In this document: one piece after another, positions 14,211 through 26,475 of the stretch
Layout of the letters: each line of letters begins with the position of its first letter
Numbering within the stretch: the first letter of the stretch is position 1
NCBI GenBank assembly: GCA_028564675.1
Contig: JAOVVO010000247.1
Coordinates: 39,792 to 103,791, forward strand
Reading direction: 5' to 3'
Source: Onchocerca lupi
Taxonomy: Eukaryota; Nematoda; Chromadorea; Rhabditida; Onchocercidae
Length of the DNA stretch: 64,000 nucleotides
The notes under the pieces: model-generated
Told to the model about the DNA's origin: nothing
Seen by the model: only the letters and a program-made list of their open reading frames with translations
Database searches by the model: none
Position numbers and translations under genes: made by a program

Positions 14211-16696
14211 ATTTTTGAAGGTTTTCAAATACTTAGCCTCTCTCCCTCATTTCTTTGTTCCCTGACCTTTATAAAATATACAGATTTTCCGAGATATCAT
14301 TTTTAAGGTTCTTTTTTTTTGAGGAACTTATTAAAATAATAGAGCTTTGCATAAATTCGGCGTAGTGAGTTTCTCGTTGATGATTCAGCTGTAGACTCTT
14401 CTCTAAACAGTGCCTCAATAATTTAACCGAGATAAAAATAATAATTTTCACATGGTATCAATATATTGCATTAAGCATGGAATAGACTGAAAACACTTTT
14501 CGACTTCGAATCTGCCTTCGGATTCATGATAATGGGCAGTGATAAATAATTTCAATCGTTAAAAATCTGTATCTAGACTCTACACTTGGGAACCAGAAAA
14601 AAAAGCTTTTACCAACCTCATTCTATAAAAATTCCGTAAAGCATGAGGAACATTTTTGTTAGGACGATCATAAATACTTGGGAATGCTTGAAATCCTTTC
14701 TTTTCATAAAATATTATGAAGTTTTCATGTTTTTAAAAACTTACATGGGAACAACGAAGAAATCTATCCAGCCTGGCGACAATACAACATAGTTGTGTGT
14801 TGTTGCACCTTCATTAAAAATATAAATTTCTATTTCAGCTTCTTGAAATTTCGTGAAAAAATTATTTTTTGAGATGGCGTATTAATGTTCAAAACTCCGT
14901 TTCGAGGGATTAGATGGATCATGTCGAATTGAATCCTGCTGCTCCGTGATCAGCTCCATGCAGCTCTACTGCTTATTATTATCATTATTATTACTATTTT
15001 TATCGATTATTGATTATTATTATTATTGCGCACACAAAGATCAGTAATGATTTCATTTAGCGATGAAGGGCAATTATTTCCAGAATCTGTCCCAAATCGG
15101 GCATCATCTCTCCCGCACATCATTACTCCATACAACTTGTCGCTAACCCTCCATTCCAGTTACTAATCTTGAATGCTAGAAAAAAAAAAATTTGAACGTT
15201 TGTATTTCTTTGAAACTTGTGATCCATAGCTTCATTTAAAGGAAAGTTTCCCACAGTTCCGCTTGTCTCAAATTTATCTTTTGTTCCTGTTCTCCTCTAT
15301 CCATCCATAGAATTACAATTTTTGGCCTTTTCGAAATCGCTGTAGTACAAATTCGACAGGTTTTTAAAATAAAAAAGAGAATTCTGAAAGGACTACCATG
15401 TTTCTAGCTTCCCATCAATTTTTTTTAATCAAAGAATATTATGCACTTCCCGACTATTTGCTTAGTTGATATACGCGAGAAAGTGGCAATATTTCCGAAT
15501 ATAAGTATTCATTAGAATTTAAAATACACAATGCATACCATTATTCAGGTCAAATTATACGGTTGGATGAAAATCCATCCACAAAAAGTAGCAAATTTCA
15601 AAATGACCTGAACCAGTTATTTGAAATGAAATTAGTCATCTCAATTTCACTTTCCACTCGCTCAGTATCTATTCCACCATTTACTGCTAGATAAAGTAAA
15701 TACCGATCATTCTCCAAGGGATTCACTAAAGTTTTATAGCCACAAAGAATCAAATGCCACGATCAAATCTTTTTTAGAAAATTGATCATAGTTACTTCAT
15801 AGGATATTACCGTCCCCAATATACATATATATATAATTTCAAAATTTTGTATATAAATTTATTTCTAAAAAAGTTTGAAGACAATGCAAACCTAAGTCAG
15901 AACGCAAGCGCTAATTCCTTACAGGGAAATGACAATAACAACATGAATGCTGATCCGTTATTACTTCCCAAGTAGCTGTAGTCTCTTTCCAGATGTACAT
16001 TGACCAACGATTGGCATTGATTTCAAATAAACAGAAAAAAGATGCACAAAAACTTGTTCATGGTAAAAGATTGAGACCTATGTGAAACTAATAAATTTAT
16101 AAGTGCATACAGTAAGAAAAGAAGCAGAAGATTTCACGTCATTTCCATTTTCTGTACCGAGATTTCTTAATACACACTCCACAGATCAATAAGTAGTATA
16201 CAAAACAGAAAAATGGTAACCTAAAATAGATGTCACAAAAAACAGTCATAAATAACATTTACTGGAACGGGATAAATTGGCACAAATCAATGTTCCTGAA
16301 CTGAATTGCCATTCAGACGTGAGAAAAACATCAAAACCAATCCACATTCTTCAACTTACAGGAAATAAAGATGACAGGCGGCCGTAAATGAAGCATATTT
16401 AGTAAAATTATCATAGAGAGGAAAAGTGTCAAATCATAGAATCATAGATAGATTGAAAGAGGAAAGTTATAAGTGATAAACAAAGTGGTAATTTCCCAAA
16501 GGATGCGATACTGAAGAATTTGCTTGTATGGACTCCGATCAAAAGACAGTATGAAAAAAGTACGATGAGACTACCAGGAAGCTTGAATTTCCAGAGAGCT
16601 TCAGAAATTATGCAAAATCATCCTAAACCAACTTTAACTGGAGAAAATTAAATAATCAAATTGGGATCGTGGGAAGAAAAAAAAATCAAAAAGAAA
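14211..16696. other. No gene recognised
   Basis: A+T-rich sequence downstream of LSm3. It holds the ATT microsatellite and an AT dinucleotide run near 15823-15834. I saw no exon chain on either strand. Confidence 0.5.
14966..15028. repeat. ATT-rich trinucleotide microsatellite
   Basis: Interrupted (ATT)n repeats, with TTATTATTATCATTATTATTACT followed by GATTATTATTATTATTG. It is intergenic. Confidence 0.8.
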
Positions 16697-17576
16697 TTAT
16701 GTATGTCTCAGAGGTGGGGCAACAAGTATAATGGCATCACCTCGAACAAACAACATCGGTATCTGACGTTTCGTCTGTTTATGCATTTCTTCAAAATTTT
16801 CCTCATCCAATTCAATGGTGGTTACTGTTTCTTCCACTTGTGACAATATCATATTTAAATGTTGATCAAACGCATGCAAACGACCTCGGACCTGGAAATT
16901 CCAAATGTTTCTTGAAATCATAAAGCATCATTGCAATAATTGCTACCGACAGATTAAAATAACAAAAGTTTGTGCTATTAAATCTAATTTTAGAATTTCT
17001 CACTTTAAAAGTCCCTACTTTTCTCTGCAATCAATTATAGGCGAAAAAGCCACCAAAAAAAGAACTCAAATTGGCCAAAAACTCAGCAAAATCATAACTA
17101 TAAGCAATAAATTCACAAAAAACCATTATCACTTCAATAAATGGTCTCAAAAATTTAGTACGAGATAAGAGCTATTTTTTAATATTAGTTCTATGTCACA
17201 CAAATTAAGTCTCTAGAAAACCAGCTTCTAAATGCTTCCATAAGCTAATGTTTAAAAACAAAACCGAAATACTGCAGACCTCACGATCGTTGCGCATTTT
17301 CACATAAATCCGTTCATCTAAACTTAATCGAATTAAATCCAATGGCTCCTCCACACCTGTGCTCAACACCTGTAAACGAAACTTATGAACCAATAAAGTG
17401 GCCAATAAATAATAAGTTAAAATTGCTACCAATTTCAAAAAGCAAAGAAAGAACAGAGAAAATGTAAAAAATATAAGCACAATATGGCATGCGAGTAACA
17501 ATAATGATTAACATTTTATGTTCGCGATGTAAAGTACGAAAAAAATTACATTTGTTTGTCCCTGTTCTGTTGTCAT
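16697..17576 (-). CDS. lsm-3: U6 snRNA-associated Sm-like protein LSm3
   Basis: Three exons, all in phase 0: 17576-17550, 17369-17280 and 16891-16697 (stop TAA), total 103 aa, against about 102 in human LSM3. It encodes a single Sm fold: Sm1 motif around EEPLDLIRLSLDERIYVKMR and RGRLHAFDQHLNMIL, and Sm2 around IPMLFVRGDAIILVAPP. LSm3 is a subunit of the nuclear LSm2-8 ring, which binds the 3' end of U6 snRNA for splicing, and of the cytoplasmic LSm1-7 ring in mRNA decay. The 9-codon first exon is defined by ATG plus a GTAATT donor. A TTTGCAG acceptor about 28 bp upstream of the ATG could be a trans-splice site. It lies downstream of RABIF and MED9 on the same strand, about 1.06 kb from the RABIF stop. 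Confidence 0.95.
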
Positions 17577-18450
17577 CCTAAACAGTCTCGTAAGCACACT
17601 TCCTGCAAACTTCCATTAAGTAAACATGGATGAACGAGGAATCAAAACAATACATTAAAGAAGACTTTCAGCAAAAAAAAGTTAATCATAAATCACATAG
17701 AAAAGTTCGGAAAGTTCAAGCAAATTCTGAATATAATTTCAACAGTAAAGCAAGAAAAAAATATCGATGCACAAGGAATCATAAATTTGAATCTGTGATA
17801 TCTTTGTAAAATTATGATAAACAAAATATGTATGCATATAAAACCTTTATATTAAAAACATATCAAAATACACAATAAAACATGAACTACTCACAAACGT
17901 CATATTTCAATTCTTTGAAGGGCATAAATATCAATTTCTTGAAATTTATCGTGTAATACAGTTGCTCACATTTGGAATTCACAATATAAATATGATAAGC
18001 TCCGGGAAAGTGTAAAATCAAAAATCACTCCAAATGTTTGCCTTGCAAAACCAAATGTTGTTTTTATTTCAACAGATTTGCTAATTATATTTTTCCAATT
18101 TTCAATGGCAGTTTTGCTGAGGGATCTATTTCTTGTTTTGGATACAAATGAATAAAATAATATGATGCTGTGTGTTAAAGATAAAATGAGGCTTAACCTC
18201 TCATATCATGTTATTTCATATCGAACAAGTAGTCTGCAGTAGTAATGGACTCAAAAAATAATACACAATATAATGTTCATATTTTGGCGACGTCAGAGAC
18301 AGAACTTTGAATGCAACTAAACAGCTCATCATAACAAACTCCACTGCCCTGTATATAAAAACAATATTAATTTTTCCCTCTTTTTTTTCTTTTTTTTTTT
18401 TTAAGATGAATATCTACAATGTTTCGACAATCAAAGATGGGTATGACTCC

Positions 18451-18478
18451 AAAAAAAAAAAAAAAAAAAAAAAAAAAA
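18451..18478 (+). repeat. Poly-A run (28 A)
   Basis: Uninterrupted run of 28 A in the interval between RABIF and LSm3. A T-rich tract at about 18375-18402 precedes it. Confidence 0.9.
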
Positions 18479-18636
18479 CGACTGATTTTAAATGAATCAA
18501 AATCTATCAAGGCGAAAAAGCAGAACCAAGCTGAGGTTATTAAAGCAACACCCCCAATCAAGATTGAGTGTTGTTCTAGATAATCAAGCGAAGATAGGAA
18601 GAAATGGAATCACTAGCTCTTCAGAACATTACCGAA

Positions 18637-19555
18637 TTATTCCTGTTTGACACGACAAACAGCGACAAAGTGCGCTTTGGTCACTGGACACAGATACCCT
18701 ACAGGACCATCATCACAATTTGCACATATTAAATATTTGACACCATCGCGAGCATGCGTAAAACCGATATTTTCGAAATCGAACATTCTCTCTACTTGCC
18801 ACCTACAATAACATATGTGAAATCTCTAAGTGCGACATCTCTTATTTATGAAGCCTGCAGGTATGATGATTACAAGTATTATGCAGGCATTAGTGCAAAG
18901 CATTAGTGCTCTATCGCATCTTGAATAAAACACTTTGTTTACTGATTTCCTTTACACATGCCGTTTAATCCACTTTCTCATAAGGATTATCAAGAGAAAA
19001 AATATCTTTCTAAAATATGTGAGACCGCTGAAAATATTTCCAAGTGTCGATAATGATAATGACATAATTTTTTGTTCTGATGATCTGGATATTGATGTCG
19101 CTCTAAATGACAAATCTTTTCTTCCCATAATTCTTTTTTTTTTTCTAAACTGATATTTGAAGCTCTGTATCACTGGCATTTCTGCAGTGCCGAAATTTTT
19201 AAGGCAGCGAAATATGCTTTCACGAAAAACAAACCATGAATTGATGACTTCTGCGCTTATCGAAGTACTGTCTTTCGCCTGTCGACAAAATGGTAGAGAA
19301 AATGGTTTGGCATCCACAAAGGACGCAACATTAGGAGACAATATAGCGCAGTTACACTGCATACAATGAATGGGAAGGGCATTTCGATTGTTTGAAGAAA
19401 GATTCTGAAATACATAAGTTTGAAAAATTGGCGATAATATTATTTATCACAGTAAAATAAAGCAAAAATAAATGAACCAGAAATCTTCCAATGCAACTAC
19501 AGAAGGGGAAAAACAATACAAGGTCATTATTATGTGCTGAATGAGCGCTTTCCAT
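18637..19555 (-). CDS. rabif: RABIF/MSS4, Rab guanine-nucleotide exchange/chaperone protein
   Basis: Exons 19404-19235 and 18802-18637 (stop TAA) are strong. The proposed first exon is 19555-19520, giving 123 aa, the same length as human RABIF. Zinc ligands are visible as CMQC near the N-terminus and CANC in LICANCDDGPVGYLCP. The WQVERMFDFENIGFTHARDG segment matches the MSS4 core (human DMF.FENVGFT). MSS4 stabilises nucleotide-free exocytic Rabs (Rab8/10 class) in the cytosol. The first CxxC starts one residue before the only in-frame ATG of exon 2, so translation must begin further upstream. The ATG at 19555, with donor CTT|GTATTG, gives a phase-0 join but lies within the MED9 last exon in another frame. 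A later ATG at 19527 with donor GTAGTT is a weaker alternative. Confidence 0.87.
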
Positions 19556-20264
19556 TTCGAAAAGAATTGATCAAATTGTCTTTCAGTGCAATCCGCCGAT
19601 TCAAATCAGCTATTTTTGCACGCTGGTGATTTTCGTTCCTGAAAAGAAGAACTTCGTAGTTTTCTTCCCATTCAAGTATCTTTTCATAGAAGTTATAATA
19701 CAAAGGAATTTCAAGAAAAAAATCTTTAATACTCGCATTTATTTTTGATGCAAATAGCCCCATTTCAAACAAAAAATATTCGATATGAATAAATATCTAT
19801 GTCACCAACAACATTTGTATCATACCCAGTGATATCAGAAGCAGAATCAATGGATTCTTTGAACTGTTCCAGTGATGCTTCAACGTATCGTAGCTTTAAT
19901 GCAATATCCGAACCGTTTCCCTTTTCAGCTCTGTAACGTAACAGCCGTTACTCGTTAATCAATTTTTATCGAAACTTCGATTAAGACATTACGACAGAAG
20001 ATAGCGAGAGAAGTCATTGGACTTTAATGTTTCGAACAGTGAAACGAAAGCAGTCAAAATGAATAGTTAAAACAAATACACACTTCACCACGTGCTGGAT
20101 ATGAATGACTAGTAATCCTAAAATATGCCTAGGATGAAACCATCAAATCCATTCAATGAATGTGAGAAATAAATTATGAAAACAACTTACAAGGCGATGA
20201 AATTGTGGATGCTGTTGTAAATGTTATTTAAACTCTTCAAGGCAGTGGTCCCATCCACACTCAT
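19530..20264 (-). CDS. MED9-like Mediator subunit
   Basis: Three exons in consistent phase: 20264-20191 (ATG to donor GTAAGT), 19930-19826 and 19638-19530 (stop TAA), giving 95 aa. The protein is entirely helical in character: SLNNIYNSIHNFIALAEKG, then RYVEASLEQFKESIDSASDI, then KIADLNRRIALKDNLINSF. Length, order and the final hxxLxxRIxxKxxLI pattern resemble the C-terminal domain of Mediator subunit 9 (middle module, linking activators to RNA polymerase II). MED9 is weakly conserved, so a generic coiled-coil protein is the alternative. It is the first gene of an apparent cluster with RABIF and LSm3 on the same strand. Its last 26 nt overlap the proposed RABIF start. Confidence 0.6.
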
Positions 20265-21089
20265 AATAGCCACATTTAGGGAGCTAAATCGACGAATGCA
20301 TTTAGTCTATCCATTCAAACTCATCACACAAGCAACAACATCCAACCATCTCTTAAAAGTACTCTTCCCTCAAACATCATCACTGCTCCCACTCCAGTCT
20401 TGTCTGAATTTTAAACTGGATTGTTCGGATACGACCCGGTTCATACAACTGTTATGCAGATTTGAAATACAGCGATTCGATAATGCCATTTCTACATAGG
20501 AGTTATCGGAGTGAACGCGGGGAGCAGACGGGAGCAGACAAGAATAGAAAAGTAGATTTGAGCTGGCTTCGGATGATATACTTTATTAATCTTTACTTCT
20601 AAATAACTTTATGATCTTTACTTCCAACGACTGGTACTGTTTTACACCACTTCTTTTTTTTACATTAAAATATTTTCTAACATGTTACCATTTCAAATTG
20701 GATATCGATTTAAAATTGCTGAACAATACAATTTTCTCTTCGTAGCAGCGTGAACTCCCACTTTAGGACTCTTTTTTTTCGTACAGTCAGTGTCATTGCT
20801 GACCGATTCTTTGAATTATCCTGAAAAGTATTTTTCACGATTCGCAGTAATGTGTGATACAGAACAGTCTGTTTTCTCATCTTGTAATATATGCTGTTTA
20901 AAAAACGGTTGCAGTGATGGGACGAAATCGAGATCTATTTAAGCTTAGGTTGCTTGATAACTTGAGCATTATAAATTTACTTGAGTCGGTCATGCAAAAC
21001 TCGAATAGATGCCTGTTTAATGCTTTTAGCATCTGTTACAGCGTGTTTTGTTTAGCTTTAATTTTTGTTTGACTTAGCAACAGCAGGGC
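20265..21089. promoter_or_regulatory. Divergent intergenic region between MED9-like and ATP synthase g
   Basis: Separates a minus-strand and a plus-strand gene and so presumably holds both promoters (inference from layout). It includes a small direct repeat of GGGAGCAGAC near 20520-20538. No TATA-like element can be singled out. Confidence 0.35.
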
Positions 21090-21107
21090 ATGTCAGAGCA
21101 GACAGGC

Positions 21108-21117
21108 CTTTTTTCAG
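21108..21117 (+). promoter_or_regulatory. Probable spliced-leader acceptor for ATP synthase g
   Basis: CCTTTTTTCAG ends at 21117, two bases before the start codon, with no upstream coding exon. This is the expected form of a nematode trans-splice acceptor. It decides the start at 21120 rather than 21090. Confidence 0.55.
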
Positions 21118-21119
21118 GC

Positions 21120-22132
21120 ATGTCAAAGCAGATAGGCCTCTTCGAAAAACTGGCAAATGCTGCAGGTCACATGTATCGCTATCAGTTAGCTCAGGTAACT
21201 AATAATAGTTTAATCGGTTAATGAAGTATTGCGAAGTGGAGGTCATCAGCTTTTGACTGTAGGGTAAAGGCGAAAAGTGATTTTGTAAGTTATATGATCT
21301 CAACATCACAAATTGCTAGAAAAAAATGACTTTCGTAGCAAGATCCTGGGATCGAATTCGTGCTATTTGTCTGAGGACTTTTGTAGAATTCCTGAAATTT
21401 TAATATTATTACAAAGTCTTTGTCTTTTTAAGCTTCCTCGGCGAAAAGCTTTGTGGAAAGATTGTTGGCATAAAGAACTAAAACCACCAACATTGGATGA
21501 CTGGCCAGCTATCAAGAAGGATTTCAAACAAATGATGGATACTATTGTAAGCAGATCATATACCCAGTGGACTGTTATGGTAGATAGCTGTTTGATTTCT
21601 TCATATTATTTTTTGGTGGAATAGAACTTGTTCACGATAACAAGACAAACTAAATTTTGGCAGTAAAATATCAAAAATGGATTGCCTGTCTGATTTTAAC
21701 AGGGTTATCCGTTAGAGTCATAGTGCAATTTGTACGAGAACTTTGCATGACATATTCTGAAGCGCCATTTATGCAGCATAATAATTTTACCAATCATCGT
21801 ATTTTATCAATTATTGTCTCAGTTGAAATTAGGTGGAATTGCAAGCTATTATCGAGATCCACTATTTCAGTGCATATGTTCGTATAATAAATATAAGAAA
21901 TTGGAAATAAAACTTTTTGGTTAGGGAAAATTTTGGTTATTGTATGCGGTGAACAGACTCATTCTTTTTATAGGATACGCTGGTGCGAACATGTGTTGCA
22001 GTAGAAATAATTTGTTGGTTTTTTGTTGGCGAAGCTATTGGACGTCGTTCATTTGCTGGTTACATTGTTCCAGCAACTTATATTGACAAAAAGGTAGCAA
22101 ACATGGCGAAGCATCACAAAGATAGCACTTAA
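21120..22132 (+). CDS. Mitochondrial ATP synthase subunit g
   Basis: Three exons, all phase 0: 21120-21194, 21433-21579 and 21974-22132 (stop TAA), giving 126 aa. A basic/amphipathic N-terminus (MSKQIGLFEKLANAAGHMYR) is followed by a central LKPPTLDDWPAIKKDF block (subunit g has an equivalent LxPPS..E/DIP segment) and the membrane helix VAVEIICWFFVGEAIGRRS with its conserved E and GxxxG-like glycines. Subunit g sits in the inner-membrane Fo stalk and supports ATP synthase dimers and cristae shape. TTTTTTCAG lies two bases before the ATG at 21120, typical of a spliced-leader acceptor. An in-frame upstream ATG at 21090 belongs to a short tandem duplicate of the same sequence and is probably removed by that splice. 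Confidence 0.87.
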
Positions 22133-23564
22133 GATATTGCTCCAAAAAACTGAATAGCTATTCTAATTTTTCAATAATTTCGAAAATATTATCTGTTTTA
22201 GCTTTTAGATAAAGATGATAAATGCTTGTATTCAATATATTTAATAACTGGACTATTAGATTTTTATGGTTATATTAGATGCTTCCAGATTCCGTATTAA
22301 GAAAATGGAAAGTGAATTTCGATAAATATTAGTATAATGTGTTACATTGATATAATTTTTTTTCCATCGATGTATTTGGACTGATTTCTTATAATCTGAT
22401 ATGAAAAAGTGATGGCCTTCAGACATTTGTAGTCATTACATCCAAAAAAGATCTCATGACAGTGTTGCAGTTGTCAAAATTTATAAATCCTAGATCATTC
22501 TTTGAAGGAATTCAGAAAGTTGTACATCAAAATTATTCTTGATCAAAATGACTTGAAAAATCACTATTAATATATTTCATTATCATGACTATACCACCGG
22601 AAGACTCATTTTATGAGTATTTGTGTCATTGTGAAATTGTGTCTGGAACAGATCATTTAATTGTATCTCATTTTAAAAATTTATATTATTAGCACGGCAC
22701 TATCTTGTTGATGTCGGTTGTTTAATCTATTAACTTCACTAGTTCGACTGCATTATTGTGCGAGGGTTCTTCGAGAGAAGTAATTGTAGGACTAATTAAA
22801 GTTAAAGTGATGCAGAACAAAACATTGCAAGAAAATATAAAGTGGAGAAATAAAAGGAAGCAAAATAGTATAAATAAATGCATTTAAAACTGAGGTTTTA
22901 TCGCAACTAAAGCATCTTATGGCATAAATTGTAAATTTATTTTTTCATGAGAAAAATCTCCAGGAGGCATCAAAATTACCCTTTCATTTATCAATGTCCA
23001 TTCCATTCCTTATTTCAGAAATACTTTTTTTGTCATCGGTCTTTGGATCTACAGCATGAGTTGTAAAACAACGCCTGCTCATTACTGTGTTATATCTCCT
23101 TTCTCATTCCACGGAGGTAATGAGTGGAACTAATGATGTTTTTGTTCATCACTCAATGTATAGATTCGACTTTTTTCCTACTGTTAAAGATAAGCTTCGC
23201 AGCCAAGTTTCTACCTCATTATCCTCATCTCATCATTAGTTTTGTTGATTTTATTATTCTCTCACAAATTTTCTCAACTATCTACATCCTCTTTCATTTC
23301 AATTTTTCTGTAAGCACTAACAGTATAACTTGGCATTGTTAATTCATCCGCACAAATGTATGTACTTACATACCATTCTAGTCCTCAATTCTCATTAAAC
23401 CAAACAAGGTTCGTCAATCCTTAGGTAATGATTCGGACCAACTTCAGCTTCATGCCGACACCACTTTCTAATCCAGATAGCTCACGACATTTCGGATAGA
23501 AATGATGGGAACAATTCCCATCCAAAAATAGCATCAATTTTCTGCACAATGCTATTTCGGGTCA

Positions 23565-24006
23565 TCATATTGCACAGCGCGGTTGCAGCTCGTGCAGCTC
23601 TGCATTTCGCCACATGCACCATAAAATACAGCGTAGTTGGCGGAAAGTTGGAGTAAGACGAAGTTGTATAAATGCAGGATGCGATGGAATGGATAGTGTT
23701 GGGTTGTTGAATAAGAAGAAAATCATTGGTTGCGTAGTGCAGCATTTCTTATAGCTCAATGCCGAACAATATGGTCCTTCTTCCTCAGGAATAGGCTTAC
23801 AGTAGTGGTAACCAGTCATTCCGTAATCCAAACATGGATGTGCACACTGTTCGACATTAATCATCCAGCAATATCTGGGGAATTGTCCTACTGGCTTGTT
23901 TGAAGCTTCGGGAAATATATTCACTTCAGAACTTCCGAATTTGGATGAATTATTCCTGCAAATACTTTGGAATGATGTAACAAGCTTGCATTTGCGTTCT
24001 GCCGTC
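23565..24006 (-). CDS. Cysteine-rich secreted-type protein, last exon (tentative)
   Basis: An excellent acceptor (run of T then CCATCTCAG) opens a frame from 24005 to a TGA at 23565, 146 codons after the split codon. The first about 95 residues look real: KCKLVTSFQSICRN, then RYCWMINVEQCAHPCLDYG, GYHYCKP, YCSALSYKKCC, that is spaced cysteines as in nematode secreted Cys-rich domains. The last about 50 residues are less convincing, while a second frame over 23580-23660 reads YAVFYGACGEMQSCTSCNRAV and a third is open to 23482. No GT donor joins these frames. Upstream exons would have to lie across the TRAP beta gene on the other strand. The family is not recognised. Confidence 0.45.
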
Positions 24007-24080
24007 CTGAGATGGAAAAAAAAAAAAAAAAGGAATAAAAACGAAATTTGTACGAATCTTTGGTTTGTTTTGATAACTTT

Positions 24081-24092
24081 CTCTGCTTTCAG
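24081..24092 (+). promoter_or_regulatory. Probable spliced-leader acceptor for TRAP beta
   Basis: TCTGCTTTCAG is immediately followed by the ATG of TRAP beta, and no coding exon precedes it. This suggests trans-splicing directly at the start codon. Confidence 0.55.
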
Positions 24093-25314
24093 ATGAGGTG
24101 GAAATTGCCGACATTTTTAATATTATCTGTAACTATTGTAGCTTTTGCATATGGGGAAGATACAGATATAAATGACTCAGCACATATTGTTGCATCAAAA
24201 TTTACACTGTCACAATATGCAGTTGAAGGAATGGATTATGTTATTGATTATCGCCTTTACAATGTCGGTGATAGGGTAAGTGATATTGGATGTTATAATG
24301 ACTATTCATTAGCCAGGCATCCACAGTGTAATATTTAGTGTAATGCTAAAAATATTTTAGTACTAATTAATCAGTTCCAAAAGAACTGGATCAAAAGATC
24401 AAGTTTGCATTTTCATTGTTTTGCGCTCGTTTATTTCGCCTTGTGAAATTCAGGTTATTACATTTAGGTGAATCTAATAAATATAATTGGCAGAAGCAAA
24501 TGAGGGATAATATATTTGTTAGAAAAGTTTTTCAGGCTGCCCTACGTGTAGCATTAGATGATCGAGATGGTTTTCCCACGCAAGCTTTTGATGTTATACG
24601 AGGCCTGTTACAGGTAATTTGACTGTATTGGATTTTTCTGATTCGCAGATGTTTTTAATGATTTTAGCATATTATTTTACGGAAAACTGACCGATGTGTA
24701 GAAAAAACTTGCTTGTTTTTTTAATTCCAGGTACGCTGGGAAAGAATAGGTCCTGGTAGTAATGTTTCACATTCAGTAGTGGTGCGTCCACGAGCTGTTG
24801 GTGCATTTAACTATTCATCCGCTCAAATAACTTACTATCCAACTGAAGATGCGAAGGAGGTGCGCATCAGCTATACAACTGCCCCAGGCGAAGGTCTTTT
24901 TGTTCTTATTTGATGAAGAATATATTTCGAAGTTGAAATCCTCATTTCACATTTTTAGTGCATTGTAGTTCATGTTTTATGCAAAAATTTGTATTTGCAC
25001 TTGCTTCAGCTTCAGTGGAGGAACACTTAGCGCTGGAGCAGCACTAATAAAGTGGAATTAAAATACAAGAATAAGTATTTACATTATGGGAAAATGCAGT
25101 AAAAATTGGTACAAAAAAAATTCTTTAATATTAAAGAATATCTTCAGGATATATTTATCGACGAAAAGATTATGATCGGAAGTTTTCGGCAAAAGTAGGT
25201 GTATGGTTGGTGTTTTTGATGTTAGTCGCACCATCAACAATAATTCCGTTTATATTATGGTACAAGAGTAAGGCGAAATATGATCAGGAGACTCCGTCGA
25301 AAAAAAGCAAGTAA
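24093..25314 (+). CDS. trap-2: Translocon-associated protein subunit beta (TRAP beta/SSR2)
   Basis: Four exons: 24093-24275, 24536-24613, 24731-24893 and 25148-25314 (stop TAA), phases consistent, 196 aa. An N-terminal signal peptide (about residues 1-20, LPTFLILSVTIVAFAYG) is followed by a luminal domain with ASKFTLSQYAVEGMDYVIDY, YNVGDR, WERIGPGSNVSHSVVVRP and ITYYPTEDA. Two N-glycosylation sites (NVS, NYS) are seen. A C-terminal membrane helix (VWLVFLMLVAPSTIIPFILWY) and a short lysine-rich cytosolic tail complete the protein. These match SSR2 in order and spacing. TRAP beta is part of the ER membrane complex beside Sec61 that helps insertion and translocation of nascent chains. First donor is GTAAGT. 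Confidence 0.95.
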
Positions 25315-26475
25315 ATTTCACGTAACTGTGACAGTCTACTTCATCATTAATGTTACTGAAAGTTTCTAAAAATCAGTTTTATAACAAGTCTTTTTTATGA
25401 CATTAAAATATGAGCACTAAAGAAAGTTTTGCTGCATGATTTTGCAATTAACTGTAAATATAGGAACAAATTGTTATCGATGGATAGATCAGTCAAAAGC
25501 GTAAAATTTGTAATTGAAGATTTCTGTTTTATTGTATTTCTTTAGTACTTCGAAAAATCAACTTTTAAAATTACTTTTTTAAAAATTCCAGTTAGTGTTT
25601 AACTGATGTTTTCGGTGTTTGCTCATCTACAATAAAGATTGGTTTTATTTTAGTTGGAATCAAATTACGTTTTTATTATTGGTGTTGAAAAAATCTATCA
25701 GTTTTACGTTTGTTTTATCTGTATGCTCATCTGAACACATGTTTTGCATTAGTGAGAATTCAACTCTCCGCAAGTATCGGAATTGAGAATCATTCGGGTT
25801 TGAACTTGTTAATTTCGAAAACAGCAGAATTGTTATGTTGTTGCTCTTCGCATTATTTGTTTTTATATAATTTATTTTTCTTGTGTGGTGTCAAACTGTT
25901 CCATGTTATTGTGATATAAGTTTAGTATCATTTGTACGGAGTTCTAAGTTTGTAATTTTCTAATTGATATTAATTTGTATTTTGTGGCTTTAATAGGCTT
26001 ATAGATAAGGTTTTCATAATTTTTAATTGTGTAGGAACTTCGTTTTTTTTTTTTTTTTTCACGCAATATGCAGTACTCAAGTAAGGTAAATGGGAAAAAA
26101 GAACACCTGAATGAAAAAGCCTTACTTGTTTGCTGTGAGAGACATTTTATGGTCACTTTTGATTTTTATGGTCGTGCGGGTCTCCTAAACATAAAAGATT
26201 AAAAGACTATAGGATATCGATGTAGTCGTGCATAGTATTGGAAATATGTTTATCAAAATTGGGTTATTGTCAAGATCGTACGTGCGATACCGCCATGATT
26301 ATACGAGATTCCGTGCCGTATAATCGTACATGACATAAAGTTCACTTCAGGTTTGATTACATATGATGAGTAATATGGAATTGGGAAGATTTTTATTTTT
26401 GATGGAGGATTTATTGAGGATAAGATAATTATTCATGAATATCACGGAAACAGTGGATCTTGGATAATTCCTTAC

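Noticed and set aside
13936..14216. Minus-strand open frame with DDLDDGVKREVSERIPSPVEIL
   Set aside because: Composition looks coding, but no clear acceptor or donor links it to the neighbouring unrecognised gene.
20221..20499. 92-codon plus-strand frame
   Set aside because: Antisense to the MED9-like first exon and without splice signals; best explained as a shadow.
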